A stretch of 64,000 nt of DNA. It comes from Aeriscardovia sp. (GTDB taxonomy: Bacteria; Actinomycetota; Actinomycetes; Actinomycetales; Bifidobacteriaceae). This document shows, piece after piece, positions 48,399 through 58,300 of the stretch. A program made the translations under genes and the position numbers. The notes beneath the pieces were generated by a model, which was not told the origin of the DNA, searched no databases, and saw only the letters and a program-made list of their open reading frames with translations. Positions within the stretch are counted from its first letter, which is position 1. Every line of letters begins with the position of its first letter. Location of the stretch: contig JAFRAT010000009.1 of the NCBI GenBank assembly GCA_017405305.1, positions 62,001 to 126,000 of the forward strand, read 5' to 3'.

Positions 48399-50225
48399 AT
48401 GAGCCGTCATGGTGCATCCCGTCGACGCCATCCCGTTGCTATCACGGTGGGCGTCATCGCTGCCATCGTCGTTCTGCTCGCTGTCGCGGCTGCCGGCGTC
48501 AAACTGGCCAAGCAGGCCGAAGAGGTCAAGGAGCACGAGTCGCAGGCCATTGGCCTGATCCAGCCATACAAAGACGCGGCGTCCGTCACCGACGTCGAAG
48601 GGCTGCTGTCGGTGCTGCCGCAGGTCCAGCAACAGACGCAGGAGGCCGATTCCATCGCCCACGGCACGCTGTGGAACATCGCGGCGCACCTGCCATTCGT
48701 CGGCGGAGGCGTCAGCGCAGCGCAGTCCATGACGAGCATCGCCAACGACTTCTCCACGCAAGCCGTCCCGCAGCTGGCGACGAGCCTGGCGCGCCTGTCC
48801 GCCGCGAACCTCAACGGCGGCGCCGAGACAATCAACCTCCATCCGCTGACCGCCGCCGAACCGCAGATCGCCGCCGCGAACGCCGCCGTGCAGAAGGACA
48901 ACGCCGCCTACCAGGCTCTCAGGTCGAAGGGCCTGAATAATATCCCGCAGCTCGAGGACGCCTACACGAAGGGCGCCGCCGAACTGAGCCGGATCAGCCA
49001 ACTGAGCCAGAGCGTAGCCGACATGACGAAGATCCTGCCGGCCTTCCTGGGCCGGAACGGCACCAAGACGTACCTGCTCGTCTCGGCCAGCCCAGCGGAA
49101 TCCCGCTCCTCCGCCGGCCTCATCGGCGACGTGGGCAAAATCACCATCACCGACGGACGCATCGCCATCGACGGTTTCGTGCCCAACAGCGCGCTCATCC
49201 CCTACGGCTCCGCGAACGACACCGCGGCCGCCAAAGCGCTGTTCGCCGGACCGCTCCACCCAGATTTCGACATCCGCGACCAGATGATGGACCCGGATTA
49301 CGCGCAGGCCGCTGCCGGCGTCACCGAGATCTGGCAGCGCAGCCCGTACCGGTGCGAGGTCGACGGCGTCATCACCGTCACCCCGGCTTTCCTGCAGGCC
49401 GTCAACCAGCTCGGCTCCCCGTTCACCCTCAGCAACGGGCAGACCATCAGCGGCAGCAACACGGCCCAGTACCTCGAGAACACCGTGTACCTCCAGGATT
49501 CCTCCAACAAAACGCTGACGGACGCGTTGGAAATCGAAGTGGCCCGCGACAGCATCCAGAACCTCTTCACCGGCATGGACGTCTCCAAGCTCTTCAGATT
49601 CGCCGAGGCACTGCCGGCCCTGGCCCAGGACCGCGACATCCAGGCCACGTCCTCCGACCCATCCGTCCAGACGCTGCTGACGGAGGACGACTTCACCCAG
49701 GCTCCGCAGTCCAACGCTGTCGACCCGACCGTCGGCGCCTACGACAACGAGCAGCTCGCCTCCAAGATGGGCTGGTATCTCCATCGCTCGGCGACCGTGA
49801 CGCGCACGTCCTGCAACCAGAACGGCTCGCAGACCTACCATGTGGCCTACACCCTGAAGAACGTCCTGACGCCGGCGGAAGCCTCCGGCCTCAACACCTA
49901 TATCGACGGCCAAGGCTGGGGTCTTGCCAAAGCGGCGCCGGGCGACTCCGTCGACAGGATGGTCTTCTACGCGCCCAAAGGCGGCGAGATCTTCAATATG
50001 TCCGTCACCGGCGATGCTTCGACGCCGGCACAGTACCAGTACAACGGCATCGCTTGGTCCGACGTGGCGACGACGGCTCCTGGCCAGTCCACCGTCTATA
50101 GCTTCGACGTGACCACCTCGCCGCAGGCGAAGACCGCGCTGCGGCTCGACCAGACGCCAAACTCCGACGGCGTTTCCGGTATCACGTACAGCACCCGGGC
50201 TTGCGCCCTGCCGTCACAGAACTGA
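48399..50225 (+). CDS. DUF4012 domain-containing protein
   Basis: The 608-residue product has an N-terminal membrane anchor (VAITVGVIAAIVVLLAVAAAGVKLA, residues 12-36), a helical region, and the DUF4012 core (LPAFLGRNGTKTYLLVSASPAESRSSAGLIGDVGKITI, then DFDIRDQMMDPDYAQAAAGVTEIWQ). Proteins of this family are often found with polysaccharide genes in actinobacteria and are thought to act outside the membrane; the precise role is unknown. GGAGAAAGG precedes the ATG. The C-terminal codons form the left arm of the terminator. The neighbouring polysaccharide genes are convergent with it. Confidence 0.88.
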   Translation: MSRHGASRRRHPVAITVGVIAAIVVLLAVAAAGVKLAKQAEEVKEHESQAIGLIQPYKDAASVTDVEGLLSVLPQVQQQTQEADSIAHGTLWNIAAHLPFVGGGVSAAQSMTSIANDFSTQAVPQLATSLARLSAANLNGGAETINLHPLTAAEPQIAAANAAVQKDNAAYQALRSKGLNNIPQLEDAYTKGAAELSRISQLSQSVADMTKILPAFLGRNGTKTYLLVSASPAESRSSAGLIGDVGKITITDGRIAIDGFVPNSALIPYGSANDTAAAKALFAGPLHPDFDIRDQMMDPDYAQAAAGVTEIWQRSPYRCEVDGVITVTPAFLQAVNQLGSPFTLSNGQTISGSNTAQYLENTVYLQDSSNKTLTDALEIEVARDSIQNLFTGMDVSKLFRFAEALPALAQDRDIQATSSDPSVQTLLTEDDFTQAPQSNAVDPTVGAYDNEQLASKMGWYLHRSATVTRTSCNQNGSQTYHVAYTLKNVLTPAEASGLNTYIDGQGWGLAKAAPGDSVDRMVFYAPKGGEIFNMSVTGDASTPAQYQYNGIAWSDVATTAPGQSTVYSFDVTTSPQAKTALRLDQTPNSDGVSGITYSTRACALPSQN

Positions 50226-50243
50226 AGGGCGCAAGCCCGGGTT
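50194..50243 (+). terminator. Terminator embedded in the DUF4012 stop region
   Basis: A 17-bp perfect stem (50194-50210 with 50227-50243). The left arm lies inside the last codons of the gene and the TGA stop (50223-50225) sits in the loop. TTCC follows. Confidence 0.75.
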
Positions 50244-50404
50244 CCGGCGCGCGCCGACAATCGGATGGCGGTCCGAACGACGGCCGCCGGGCGCAACACT
50301 GGAAACCCGCATAGGAAGAAGCACGCGTGAAACGCGCTTCCCCCATGCCTTTCAAAACCTGCTTCCCGTCTTGGAGAACCGGAAACGGAAGCCGGTGTCC
50401 GCGC

Positions 50405-52054
50405 TCAATACGCGCCGTCTCCCCTCAGCACGACTCCGACGGTCTTCAACACAATGGCGGCGTCGGTGATGAACGACCAGTTCTCGACGTAGTCGACGTC
50501 CAGACGCTCGCCTTGCGCGGCGCTGAGGTCGGATCGGCCGGAAACCTGCCACGGACCCGTCAGACCCGGTTTGACCAGCAGGCGCGTGGAGTACACGTTC
50601 GTGTACTGGTCCACTTCGTATTGCTGCTGCGGCCGCGGGCCGACCAGGCTCATCGTCCCCAGGAACACGTTGAGGAACTGCGGGATCTCATCGATGGAGT
50701 ACTTGCGGATGAATTTGCCGATCTTCGTCACGCGCGGATCGTCCTTCGGTTTGAAGAGCACGCCGTGCTCGGTGCCTAGCTTTTCCGCCAGCGCGGCGTC
50801 CTGCTTGTCGGCATCGACGCCCATGGATCGGAACTTGTAGATGACGAACTTGCGTCCGTAGATGCCGATGCGCTCCTGCTTGTAGAAAATCGGACCGCCG
50901 TCCTCCGCCTTGATGGCGAAAGCGGTGGGAATGGTCACCGGCAGCGTGAGGATGATCGCCGCAGCGGAGAACACGATGTCGGCGACGCGTTTGACGACGC
51001 TCGAGATCATGCCCTGCCGTGACGTCACCGACAGCACCGGGAACTCGGTCTCCACGTTCCGAACGTGCAGCACCCGGCTGCCGAGATCGCCCACGCCGGC
51101 GCGCATGTCGAACTCCATGCCGAACGCCTCGACGCCCAGCGCGAAGGCGTTCGCCTCGCGCGAACCACGCTCCAGCATGTCCGCGACGAGCACGGTCTGC
51201 ACGCCGTGGTCGCACAGCAGCTGCGGCAGACGGGAGTCGTAGCGCAGGATCGGCAGACCGCTCGCCTGCTGGTCCGGAAGGCTGTCACAGCTGGCTGAGA
51301 CGATCTTCGGTTGCTCGGCGCCCCGGCTGGAACCCGCACGCGTTTGGCACACCGGCACGACGGACACAGGCCGATAGCCCAGCACCAGCAGGCGGCGCAG
51401 CTCCTGCAGCGTGGAGCGGATGCCCTCGGCTGAGCCGACCACCGCGACGGAGTACCCCCATCGTCCAGAACGGAACCGACGACGGAGCAGCAGGCGCCAC
51501 AGCCAACGGTCAACGGCTTCGAGACAAGTGGCGAAGCACAGGCTCACCACGAAGGTCCAGCGCGGCACGTTGATGCGGAAGGCGAAGAGGATGACGCAGA
51601 CAAGAAACAGCTCGGCGAACACGGCCTCCAGCAAACGGTCATACAGCCGGTAGCCGCTGTCTTCGATATGGCGGCGGTACGCGCCGCAGGCCGCCAGGGA
51701 CACGACCCAGGACAGACACATGATGATCGTAAACAGGCCGGGGTGCAGCTTCGAACGCGCCGATTCCATCATCAGCAGCAGCCGATGCAGGCAGAGGAAC
51801 GCCAGGAAGCATGAACAGGCCATGACAAGCATGTCGGTGACGACAAGCCACAGCTCGTAGCCCACGTGCCAGGCCGAGGCCGACGCGGAGTTCGAATGAC
51901 GGCGCGGAGCCTCTCCTCCAGCGGTGTGCCGTGGCAGATAGTCACCGACGAAATAGCCGTCCTGCTGGCCGGCGGGCACAGCGGCTGGCGATGTGGCTGC
52001 CGTCGCGGCGGACGAAGAGGAAGCCATCGTAGCGGGCAAAGATTTGGACGCCAT
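50405..52054 (-). CDS. Undecaprenyl-phosphate sugar phosphotransferase (priming glycosyltransferase)
   Basis: Starts exopolysaccharide repeat-unit assembly by moving a sugar-1-phosphate to the lipid carrier. The 549-residue product has an N-terminal region with four transmembrane segments (about residues 45-190), a CoA-binding-like middle domain, a fifth hydrophobic segment near VADIVFSAAAIILTLPVTIPTAF and the catalytic domain FYKQERIGIYGRKFVIYKFRSM, VGPRPQQQYEVDQYT and KPGLTGPWQVSGRSDLS. It overlaps the acidic protein gene by ATGA. The sugar (galactose or glucose) cannot be told. Confidence 0.93.
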   Translation of the reverse strand: MASKSLPATMASSSSAATAATSPAAVPAGQQDGYFVGDYLPRHTAGGEAPRRHSNSASASAWHVGYELWLVVTDMLVMACSCFLAFLCLHRLLLMMESARSKLHPGLFTIIMCLSWVVSLAACGAYRRHIEDSGYRLYDRLLEAVFAELFLVCVILFAFRINVPRWTFVVSLCFATCLEAVDRWLWRLLLRRRFRSGRWGYSVAVVGSAEGIRSTLQELRRLLVLGYRPVSVVPVCQTRAGSSRGAEQPKIVSASCDSLPDQQASGLPILRYDSRLPQLLCDHGVQTVLVADMLERGSREANAFALGVEAFGMEFDMRAGVGDLGSRVLHVRNVETEFPVLSVTSRQGMISSVVKRVADIVFSAAAIILTLPVTIPTAFAIKAEDGGPIFYKQERIGIYGRKFVIYKFRSMGVDADKQDAALAEKLGTEHGVLFKPKDDPRVTKIGKFIRKYSIDEIPQFLNVFLGTMSLVGPRPQQQYEVDQYTNVYSTRLLVKPGLTGPWQVSGRSDLSAAQGERLDVDYVENWSFITDAAIVLKTVGVVLRGDGAY

Positions 52055-52536
52055 CAGACGCTCCTTTCGTCAACGTCGGAGGCATTGTCGGAACGGGCGC
52101 TATTGGAATGCCCGCGGTGGAACAGGCTCGAAAAACGGTGTCGCGCATCCGGGCGGCCGTGGTCCTGATGGTCGCTCTGCTGGGGAGCCACGGAAACCGC
52201 GTCACTTCGATCACCGACCCCGAAGACCGGCGGATGGCCGACCGTGACGTCCGGCACGGCCCATCGCCCGTCGACGGCGTCGCGGCGTCCAGGCAGCGGC
52301 ACGCTTGCCGCGTCCCTGCCGTCAGGCGACAAGACATCGGACGCTGCGGCGGCATCCGCCCCCGCTGCATCTGTTCCTACCGTGCCCGGTTCCGCCAGCT
52401 CCTCCGGTCCAGCAGCTTCGTCCGGCTTTACCGGTTCCGCAGGCTCCTTCGCGCGGGACGCGATGGGAAACTCGAAGCTCCAGCCGCCCTGGTTCCGACC
52501 GTCGGCTTCATCCGCCGACGGCCATTCGAATCTCAT
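52054..52536 (-). CDS. Small acidic protein between Wzz/BY-kinase and priming transferase
   Basis: The 160-residue product is acidic, low in complexity (Ala, Asp, Pro, Gly, Ser) and has no transmembrane segment or recognised domain. Its start overlaps the kinase stop (ATGA) and its stop overlaps the priming transferase start (ATGA). This double coupling makes a real gene likely although the sequence alone looks non-descript. It may be a disordered linker or adaptor between the BY-kinase and the transferase. Confidence 0.6.
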   Translation of the reverse strand: MRFEWPSADEADGRNQGGWSFEFPIASRAKEPAEPVKPDEAAGPEELAEPGTVGTDAAGADAAAASDVLSPDGRDAASVPLPGRRDAVDGRWAVPDVTVGHPPVFGVGDRSDAVSVAPQQSDHQDHGRPDARHRFSSLFHRGHSNSARSDNASDVDERSV

Positions 52537-53987
52537 CGTTCCGCCTGCGGCGCGGAGTGGCGGCCGCGTTCGGCAGGGCGGGCCGCGGCGCCGGCAGCCG
52601 ACGGCTGCTGGCCCTGCTCGTCGGCGTCCTGCTCGCCGTAGTAGTAATAGTTCTTGTGCATCTTGACCGGGTCGGCGTAGTTGAGGATGAACCCGAGCAC
52701 CGGCACATCCGCGTCAACGAACTGCTGCACATCGTCCTTGAGGACGTGGCGGTTGGCGATCTTCTTGCCCACGGTCATCACGACGCCGTCGGCCATACGG
52801 CCAAAGACGACGGCGTCGTTGGCGACGGCCAGCGGCGCGGTGTCAATGAGGACGTAGTCATACTGCGTGATCGCCCGTTTGACAAGCGCTTCCATGATCG
52901 GCGAGTTGATGAGCAAGCCGGCGTTGGCCGGGCGGCGGCCGGCCGGGAGGATCTGGAATGCGCTCTTCCAGTAGGGCTGCACGACGTCCGTCGGGGTCGC
53001 CTGGTTGGAGAGGATATGGGACAAGCCGACGTGGCCTTCGATGCCAAGCTTCTTGGCAACGGACGGGCGACGCAGGTCAGCGTCGATGACGAGCACGCTT
53101 TTGCCGGCTTCCGCGATGGCGGCGGCGACGTTGATGCAGGCGGTCGTTTTGCCTTCGGACGGCACGGTGGACGTGAAGACCAGCAGGTGGCCCTGGCCTT
53201 TCTGGGCTGGCGTCAGGAAAGAGATATTGGTGCGGATACGACGGCACTGCTCGGCTTCGCGGCTCGACGGCTGGGCGATGACGGCCGGCGTGGAGCGGGC
53301 CAGCAGGTCGGAGCGCTGCAGCATGCCCAGGGAGGACAGGCCGGTGGTGTTCTTGACGTCGGTGACGCCTTCGGCCTTGGTGTTGAGCGCGTCCTTGAGC
53401 AGCGCGGCGCACACGCCGACGACGAGACCGAGGATAAGGGCGACGACGAGGTACAGCGGCACGTTCGGCGAGCTTGGCTCAGTGGACGGCGCTGCCTTCT
53501 GCACCACATAGAGGCGCACCGGCGAGGCCTGGCCATCGGAACGCAGCGAGCTGGAAATGAGCGTCGTCAGGTTGGCCGCCACTGCGTTGGCGATGTCGGC
53601 GGACTCCTGGGCGCTGCGGGACTTGACGGAGATGTCGACCATGAAGGTGTTGGCCGGGTTGGTGACGGTGACGATCTGGCCCAGCTGTTTGACCGTCATG
53701 TCGAGGCCCAGATCGGAGATGACCGGTTGCAGGACGGCTTCGGTCTTGGCCAGTTCCGGGTATGTGCGGATCTCGGTGGACAGGTAGCTCGCTCCGAAAC
53801 TCATTTCCGTGGAGTCCTGGACGCCGGCGCTCTGGCCCGAATACGTGGCGAACAGTTCTGCCTGGCTGGTGTATTTCTTCGGCGTGGCGAACGTGTACGC
53901 CGCGATGGCGACGAAGACGACGGCGGACGCGACGAGGAATGTCGCCAGACGCTTGCGCAGGACCGCGAAAAAGTCTTTGACGGTCAT
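52533..53987 (-). CDS. Wzz-type chain-length protein fused to BY-kinase
   Basis: Controls exopolysaccharide polymer length and export through tyrosine phosphorylation. The 484-residue product has a Wzz domain with TM1 (LATFLVASAVVFVAIAAYTFA) and TM2 (LYLVVALILGLVVGVCAALL) flanking an extracellular loop, then the kinase with Walker A (SEGKTTACINVAAAI), A' (LVIDADLRRPS) and B (YVLIDTAPL). A tyrosine cluster NYYYYGEQ near residue 450 is the likely autophosphorylation site. AAGGGG precedes the ATG at 53987. First gene of a three-gene coupled operon. Confidence 0.92.
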   Translation of the reverse strand: MTVKDFFAVLRKRLATFLVASAVVFVAIAAYTFATPKKYTSQAELFATYSGQSAGVQDSTEMSFGASYLSTEIRTYPELAKTEAVLQPVISDLGLDMTVKQLGQIVTVTNPANTFMVDISVKSRSAQESADIANAVAANLTTLISSSLRSDGQASPVRLYVVQKAAPSTEPSSPNVPLYLVVALILGLVVGVCAALLKDALNTKAEGVTDVKNTTGLSSLGMLQRSDLLARSTPAVIAQPSSREAEQCRRIRTNISFLTPAQKGQGHLLVFTSTVPSEGKTTACINVAAAIAEAGKSVLVIDADLRRPSVAKKLGIEGHVGLSHILSNQATPTDVVQPYWKSAFQILPAGRRPANAGLLINSPIMEALVKRAITQYDYVLIDTAPLAVANDAVVFGRMADGVVMTVGKKIANRHVLKDDVQQFVDADVPVLGFILNYADPVKMHKNYYYYGEQDADEQGQQPSAAGAAARPAERGRHSAPQAER

Positions 53988-54141
53988 TATGCCCCTTGCT
54001 CTATCCTCTCTCAGTGAACGTTTACTTTTCTATCACAAGCCATCGCCCGTCAGACCGTCCCCGGACGGCATCGCTTGCGGTAGGCTGGAGTGCGGCGTCC
54101 GAATGCCGGCGCTAGGGACATCGCCGAAGGAGGAAGCCGCC

Positions 54142-55011
54142 ATGCCAGGGAACACGTCGGAAAACATGGAGGAAACGAAGACGCGCGCCGTGCCGTCGCC
54201 AATCTGCGTGGCCGTAGCCGCCCACAAGCCTTACCGCATGCCGGACGACGCCATGTACCTGCCGCTCCATGTCGGCGCGGCCCTGCACCCGGGCGTCGTA
54301 GTCGCCGATAACGCCGCCGGGGACGACACGGGCGAGAACATCTCCCGCCTCAACGACTCATACTCGGAGCTGACGGGCCTGTACTGGCTGTGGAAGAACG
54401 CCGACGCGCGCTTCGTGGGCCTGGTCCACTACCGCCGCCATTTTGGCAGCCGCGGCGCAGCGCGGCGGCATAGGGCGGAAGATCGGTTCGGCCGCATCGT
54501 GGGGCACGAGGAGCTGGGCGCGCTGCTGGAGGATCACGACATCGTGCTGCCAAAGAAGCGCGACTATTACATCGAGACCATTTACTCGCATTACGCGCAC
54601 ACTTTCCCCGGCGAGCAGCTGCGGGCGGCGCACACCGTGCTCCAGCGCGGTTTCCCGGAGTACCTTCCCGCGTTCGCCGCGGTGATGAAAGGCACGACGG
54701 CCCATATGTTCAACATGTTCGTCATGAGCCGTAAGCGCCTGGACGAGTATTGCTCCTGGCTGTTTCCGGTGCTGGAAGGGCTGACGGCCCTGATCCCGCC
54801 GGAGAGCTACAGCGACGCGTTCCAGGCGCGGTATCCGGGGCGCGTCAGCGAAATGCTGTTGGACGTGTGGCTGATCACCAACGGCTACGCCGGTCCGGGG
54901 CACTGCGCGGAGCTGCCGGTCGTCAGTCCGGAGCCGGTGAACTGGGTGAAGAAGTGCGGTTCGTTCCTGCTAGCGAAGGCCGGTCTGAAGAAATACTCGA
55001 AGAGCTTCTGA
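54142..55011 (+). CDS. DUF4422 family glycosyltransferase
   Basis: The 289-residue product carries the family hallmark VGLVHYRRHFG (near residue 95) and WLWKNADARF just before, then IVLPKKRDYYIETIYSHYAHTFPGEQL. DUF4422 proteins are predicted glycosyltransferases acting in exopolysaccharide or capsule synthesis. AAGGAGG precedes the ATG at 54142; the frame open from 53809 is mostly antisense to the Wzz gene. It is divergent from the Wzz/BY-kinase gene, so the 150-base gap holds both promoters. Confidence 0.88.
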   Translation: MPGNTSENMEETKTRAVPSPICVAVAAHKPYRMPDDAMYLPLHVGAALHPGVVVADNAAGDDTGENISRLNDSYSELTGLYWLWKNADARFVGLVHYRRHFGSRGAARRHRAEDRFGRIVGHEELGALLEDHDIVLPKKRDYYIETIYSHYAHTFPGEQLRAAHTVLQRGFPEYLPAFAAVMKGTTAHMFNMFVMSRKRLDEYCSWLFPVLEGLTALIPPESYSDAFQARYPGRVSEMLLDVWLITNGYAGPGHCAELPVVSPEPVNWVKKCGSFLLAKAGLKKYSKSF

Positions 55012-55061
55012 AACGGCTCGTCTCCCAGTCCGTCCGCATTCGGGGGCTTGCCCGCCACGGC

Positions 55062-56552
55062 TCACCACTCCGTATGGGCGGCGTTCGCCTCGCCGTCGTC
55101 GCTCAGCGCGCGCTCGGCCTTGGGTTTGAGCAGGTCCCTGTTCTGACGCGGCTTGAGGAGCGTGCGCGCGTCGCCGACGGTGACGAAGCTGCCGGTGACG
55201 AGCACGCCGTAACCGTAGCCCAGGCCCGTTTCGTCCCCTGCGTCGACGAGGTCAACGGCTTTCTGGAGGGCATTAGGCATCAGCGGCTCGACGTAGACGC
55301 GGTCCTCGCCGAACACGTCGCGCGCGATCTTGGCCAGGTCCTCGGCGGGCATGACGCGGCTGGTGTGCGAGTTCTGCGTGACGACGATCTTGCTCAGCAG
55401 CGGCTCGAGGTCGCCGAGCACGGTCTCGACCTGCTTGTCGGCCATCATGGACACCACGCCGACAAGCTCCTTGAAGGCAAAGTTCTCGTTGATGGCGTCG
55501 ACGAGATGCTCCGCGGCGTGCGGGTTGTGCGCCCCGTCGAGGATGATGGTCGGCGAATGGCGGATGACCTCGATGCGGCCGGGGATCCGGACAGCGCCGA
55601 ACGCTTCGGCCACGAGGCCGCCGTCAAGCGCGCCGTTGACCGGCAACACGGTCTCGCACGCGGCGAGCGCGGCCAGGGCGTTGTGGGCCTGATGCTCGCC
55701 GAACATCTTGATAGGCACTTCCTGGTATTCGCCGTTGGGCGTGCGCAGCGTGGCGACCTGGCCGCCGACGGCCGGCATGCGGGAGACGACTTTGAGCTCC
55801 TCGCCGTCGCGCAGCAGGACCGTGCTCTTAGTACCGTGCGCCTTATCGGCGATGATGTCTTCGACGCTCTTTTTTTTCTGCGGGCCGACGATGACGGTGG
55901 AGCCGGGCTTGATGATTCCGGCTTTCTCCGCAGCGATCTTCTCGACGGTGTCGCCCAGCCACTGCATATGGTCTTTGTCGACGGGCCCGATGATGGCCGC
56001 GTCGGCGTCGAGCACGTTGGTGGCGTCCCAGCGGCCGCCCATGCCTACTTCCATGACGGCGACGTCGATGGGCGCGTCGGCGAAGGCCCAGATGGCCATG
56101 GTGGTGAGCACTTCGAAGAAGCTCATGCGTTCGCCGCCGTTCGCCAGGGAGTGTTCATCGGTGAGGGCGATGAAGTCCTTGACCTCGTCGTACGTCTCGA
56201 CAAACCGTTCGTCGGAGATGTCCTGCCCGTCGATGGCGATGCGCTCGGTGACTTTCTCCAGGTGCGGCGAGGTGTACAGGCCGGCGCGTAGCCCGTAGGC
56301 GCGGATCAGCGCTTCGGTCAGCCGCGAGGTGGAGCCCTTGCCGTTGGTGCCTGTCACCTGCACCACTTTGAAGGACTGTTCGGGGTGGCCCAGCAGGTCC
56401 AGCACGTAGGCCATGCGTTCCAGGCTCGGCTGCGGGGAGTGTTCCGGGGCGCGGGACATGATTTCCTCGTACGTCTTCCGCAGCGCGGCGGCGGCCGTCT
56501 GGCCGCTGTTCCGGCCGGCGCCGCCCCTCGCGCTGCCCGTCGTTTCCGCCAT
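55062..56552 (-). CDS. folC: Folylpolyglutamate synthase / dihydrofolate synthase
   Basis: Adds glutamates to folates. The 496-residue product has the Mur-ligase P-loop VTGTNGKGSTSRLTEALIRAYG near residue 65, YTSPHLEKVTERI, EVGMGGRWDATNV and a C-terminal domain with DGAHNPHA. The ATG at 56552 follows GAAAGGAGA; the 36 additional codons upstream are rejected. It is convergent with the DUF4422 gene. Confidence 0.95.
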   Translation of the reverse strand: MAETTGSARGGAGRNSGQTAAAALRKTYEEIMSRAPEHSPQPSLERMAYVLDLLGHPEQSFKVVQVTGTNGKGSTSRLTEALIRAYGLRAGLYTSPHLEKVTERIAIDGQDISDERFVETYDEVKDFIALTDEHSLANGGERMSFFEVLTTMAIWAFADAPIDVAVMEVGMGGRWDATNVLDADAAIIGPVDKDHMQWLGDTVEKIAAEKAGIIKPGSTVIVGPQKKKSVEDIIADKAHGTKSTVLLRDGEELKVVSRMPAVGGQVATLRTPNGEYQEVPIKMFGEHQAHNALAALAACETVLPVNGALDGGLVAEAFGAVRIPGRIEVIRHSPTIILDGAHNPHAAEHLVDAINENFAFKELVGVVSMMADKQVETVLGDLEPLLSKIVVTQNSHTSRVMPAEDLAKIARDVFGEDRVYVEPLMPNALQKAVDLVDAGDETGLGYGYGVLVTGSFVTVGDARTLLKPRQNRDLLKPKAERALSDDGEANAAHTEW

Positions 56553-56672
56553 CCCTGTCTCCTTTCGCTCTTTTTCCGGCCGCGATTGCCGCCGGAACCA
56601 TCGTCTCCGTTCGTCTTTAGAATAAGGGCAAGCGGCGAATTCCGTTCGGATTCGTCTCAAAGGAAGGCCAAT

Positions 56673-58241
56673 ATGACAAACGCATCCGCCGGTCAGGCAG
56701 ATTTCAAGAAAAGCGACATCTCCAGCCGCGTGAACAACCGTTCACTGCGCCCGGATTCCGAGTCCTTCGCCCGGTTCATGACCGAAGGCTGGGGTCCTGA
56801 GAACCCGGACGTCGCGCCCAACGAGTCCAGCAAGTGGATTCCGGCGCGCCTCGAGGCGCTGGGCAGGCACTACCGTGGCGAAAGGCTCGTCATCCCCGCC
56901 GGCCGTCCCAAGGTCCGCAACAACGACGACGACTATCCGTTCCGTCCTGACACCGTCTTCGCCTATTACACCGGCCTGGGCGAAGACTACGAAGCGGGCG
57001 CCGTGCTCGTGCTCGACCCGAACGACCCGGCCGACGAAGCCGCCAAAGGCACGCACACTCCGATCCTCTTCCTGCACCCGCGCGCAAACCACGACACTAC
57101 CGACTTCTACCGCTCTTCCGCGTACGGCGAATACTGGGTCGGCGCTCGTCCGGGCCTCGACGAGTTCCACGTCATGACCGGCCTGGAGACGCGCGACATT
57201 TCCGGCCTCGACGAGTGCCTCTCGCATAACGTCGGCACCGGCGACAGCCAGGTCAAGCTCCGTGTCATCAAGGAATCCGACCCCGCCATCACCGCTGAGG
57301 TGGACCGCATCCGCGAGGCTGCCGGCCTCGACGACAAGGCCGCCAACGACGAAGGCGACAACGACTTCCACGAGACCGCTGCCGTCGCCCGCATGCTCAA
57401 GGACGACTACGAGATCGGCGAGATGCGCAAAGCCATCCTCGCCACCCGCCACGGCTTCGACAACATTCTGCGCCACCTCGACGAATCCGTCGACAAACCG
57501 CGCGGCGAACGCGTGCTCGAGGGCGCATTCAACGCTGTCTCCCGTATCGAAGGCAACGATGTCGGCTACGGCACCATCATCGCCTCCGGCCCCGATGGCC
57601 CGACCCTGCACTGGATGCGCAACACGCACACCGTCCGCCGCCAGGACATGCTCCTCATCGACGCAGGTGTAGAGACCCAGAGCCTCTATACCGCCGACAT
57701 CACCCGCACCTTCCCGGTGACCGGCACGTTCAACCCCGTGCAGCGCAAGCTCTACCAGGCCGTGTTCGACGCCCAGCAGGCCGGCTTCGAAGCCGCGCAG
57801 CCAGGCCGCACCTACTCCGACATCCACCACGCCTGCATGCGCTCACTGGCGGAGTCTCTTCACGAGTGGGGCGTGCTGAAGGTCCCGGTCAAGGAGGCGC
57901 TCAGCCCCGAAGGCCAACAGCACCGCCGCTGGCACGCGTGCGGCGTGGCCCACCACCTTGGCCTCGACGTGCACGACTGCGCGCAGGCCCGCTATGAGGA
58001 GTACCAGGGTGCCAAACTCACCCCGGGCATGATCTTCACCATCGAGCCGGGCCTGTACTTCCGCGAGAACGACCTGCTCATCCCGGAGGAGTTCCGTGGC
58101 ATCGGCATCCGCATCGAGGACGACGTGCTCATGACCGAGCGCGGTCCGGAATGGCTGTCGAAGTCCGTCATCCCGAGCACCATCGACGAGGTCGAGGCCT
58201 GGATGAAGGAAGAGCGCGGCAAGACCGCCGAGCGCCGCTAA
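56673..58241 (+). CDS. pepP: Xaa-Pro aminopeptidase (M24B)
   Basis: Metallopeptidase removing N-terminal residues before proline. The 522-residue product has an N-terminal AMP_N domain (HYRGERLVIPAGRPKVRNND) and the M24 catalytic fold: metal ligands Asp in LLIDAGVETQSLYTADITRTFP, His in GVAHHLGLDVHD, Glu in IFTIEPGLYF and RIEDDVLMTERG. AAAGGAAGG precedes the ATG at 56673. It is divergent from folC. Confidence 0.95.
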   Translation: MTNASAGQADFKKSDISSRVNNRSLRPDSESFARFMTEGWGPENPDVAPNESSKWIPARLEALGRHYRGERLVIPAGRPKVRNNDDDYPFRPDTVFAYYTGLGEDYEAGAVLVLDPNDPADEAAKGTHTPILFLHPRANHDTTDFYRSSAYGEYWVGARPGLDEFHVMTGLETRDISGLDECLSHNVGTGDSQVKLRVIKESDPAITAEVDRIREAAGLDDKAANDEGDNDFHETAAVARMLKDDYEIGEMRKAILATRHGFDNILRHLDESVDKPRGERVLEGAFNAVSRIEGNDVGYGTIIASGPDGPTLHWMRNTHTVRRQDMLLIDAGVETQSLYTADITRTFPVTGTFNPVQRKLYQAVFDAQQAGFEAAQPGRTYSDIHHACMRSLAESLHEWGVLKVPVKEALSPEGQQHRRWHACGVAHHLGLDVHDCAQARYEEYQGAKLTPGMIFTIEPGLYFRENDLLIPEEFRGIGIRIEDDVLMTERGPEWLSKSVIPSTIDEVEAWMKEERGKTAERR

Positions 58242-58300
58242 CGACACTACCGGCGATAAGACCGGTCGTTCGCAAGCTGACGCTGCTCACGCAAAGGTCC

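Noticed and set aside
48315-49913. 532-codon minus-strand ORF opposite the DUF4012 gene
   Set aside because: Shadow frame; the opposite strand has a membrane anchor, domain and ribosome binding site.
52305-54017. 570-codon plus-strand ORF opposite the Wzz/BY-kinase gene
   Set aside because: Antisense to a gene with clear Wzz and kinase motifs.
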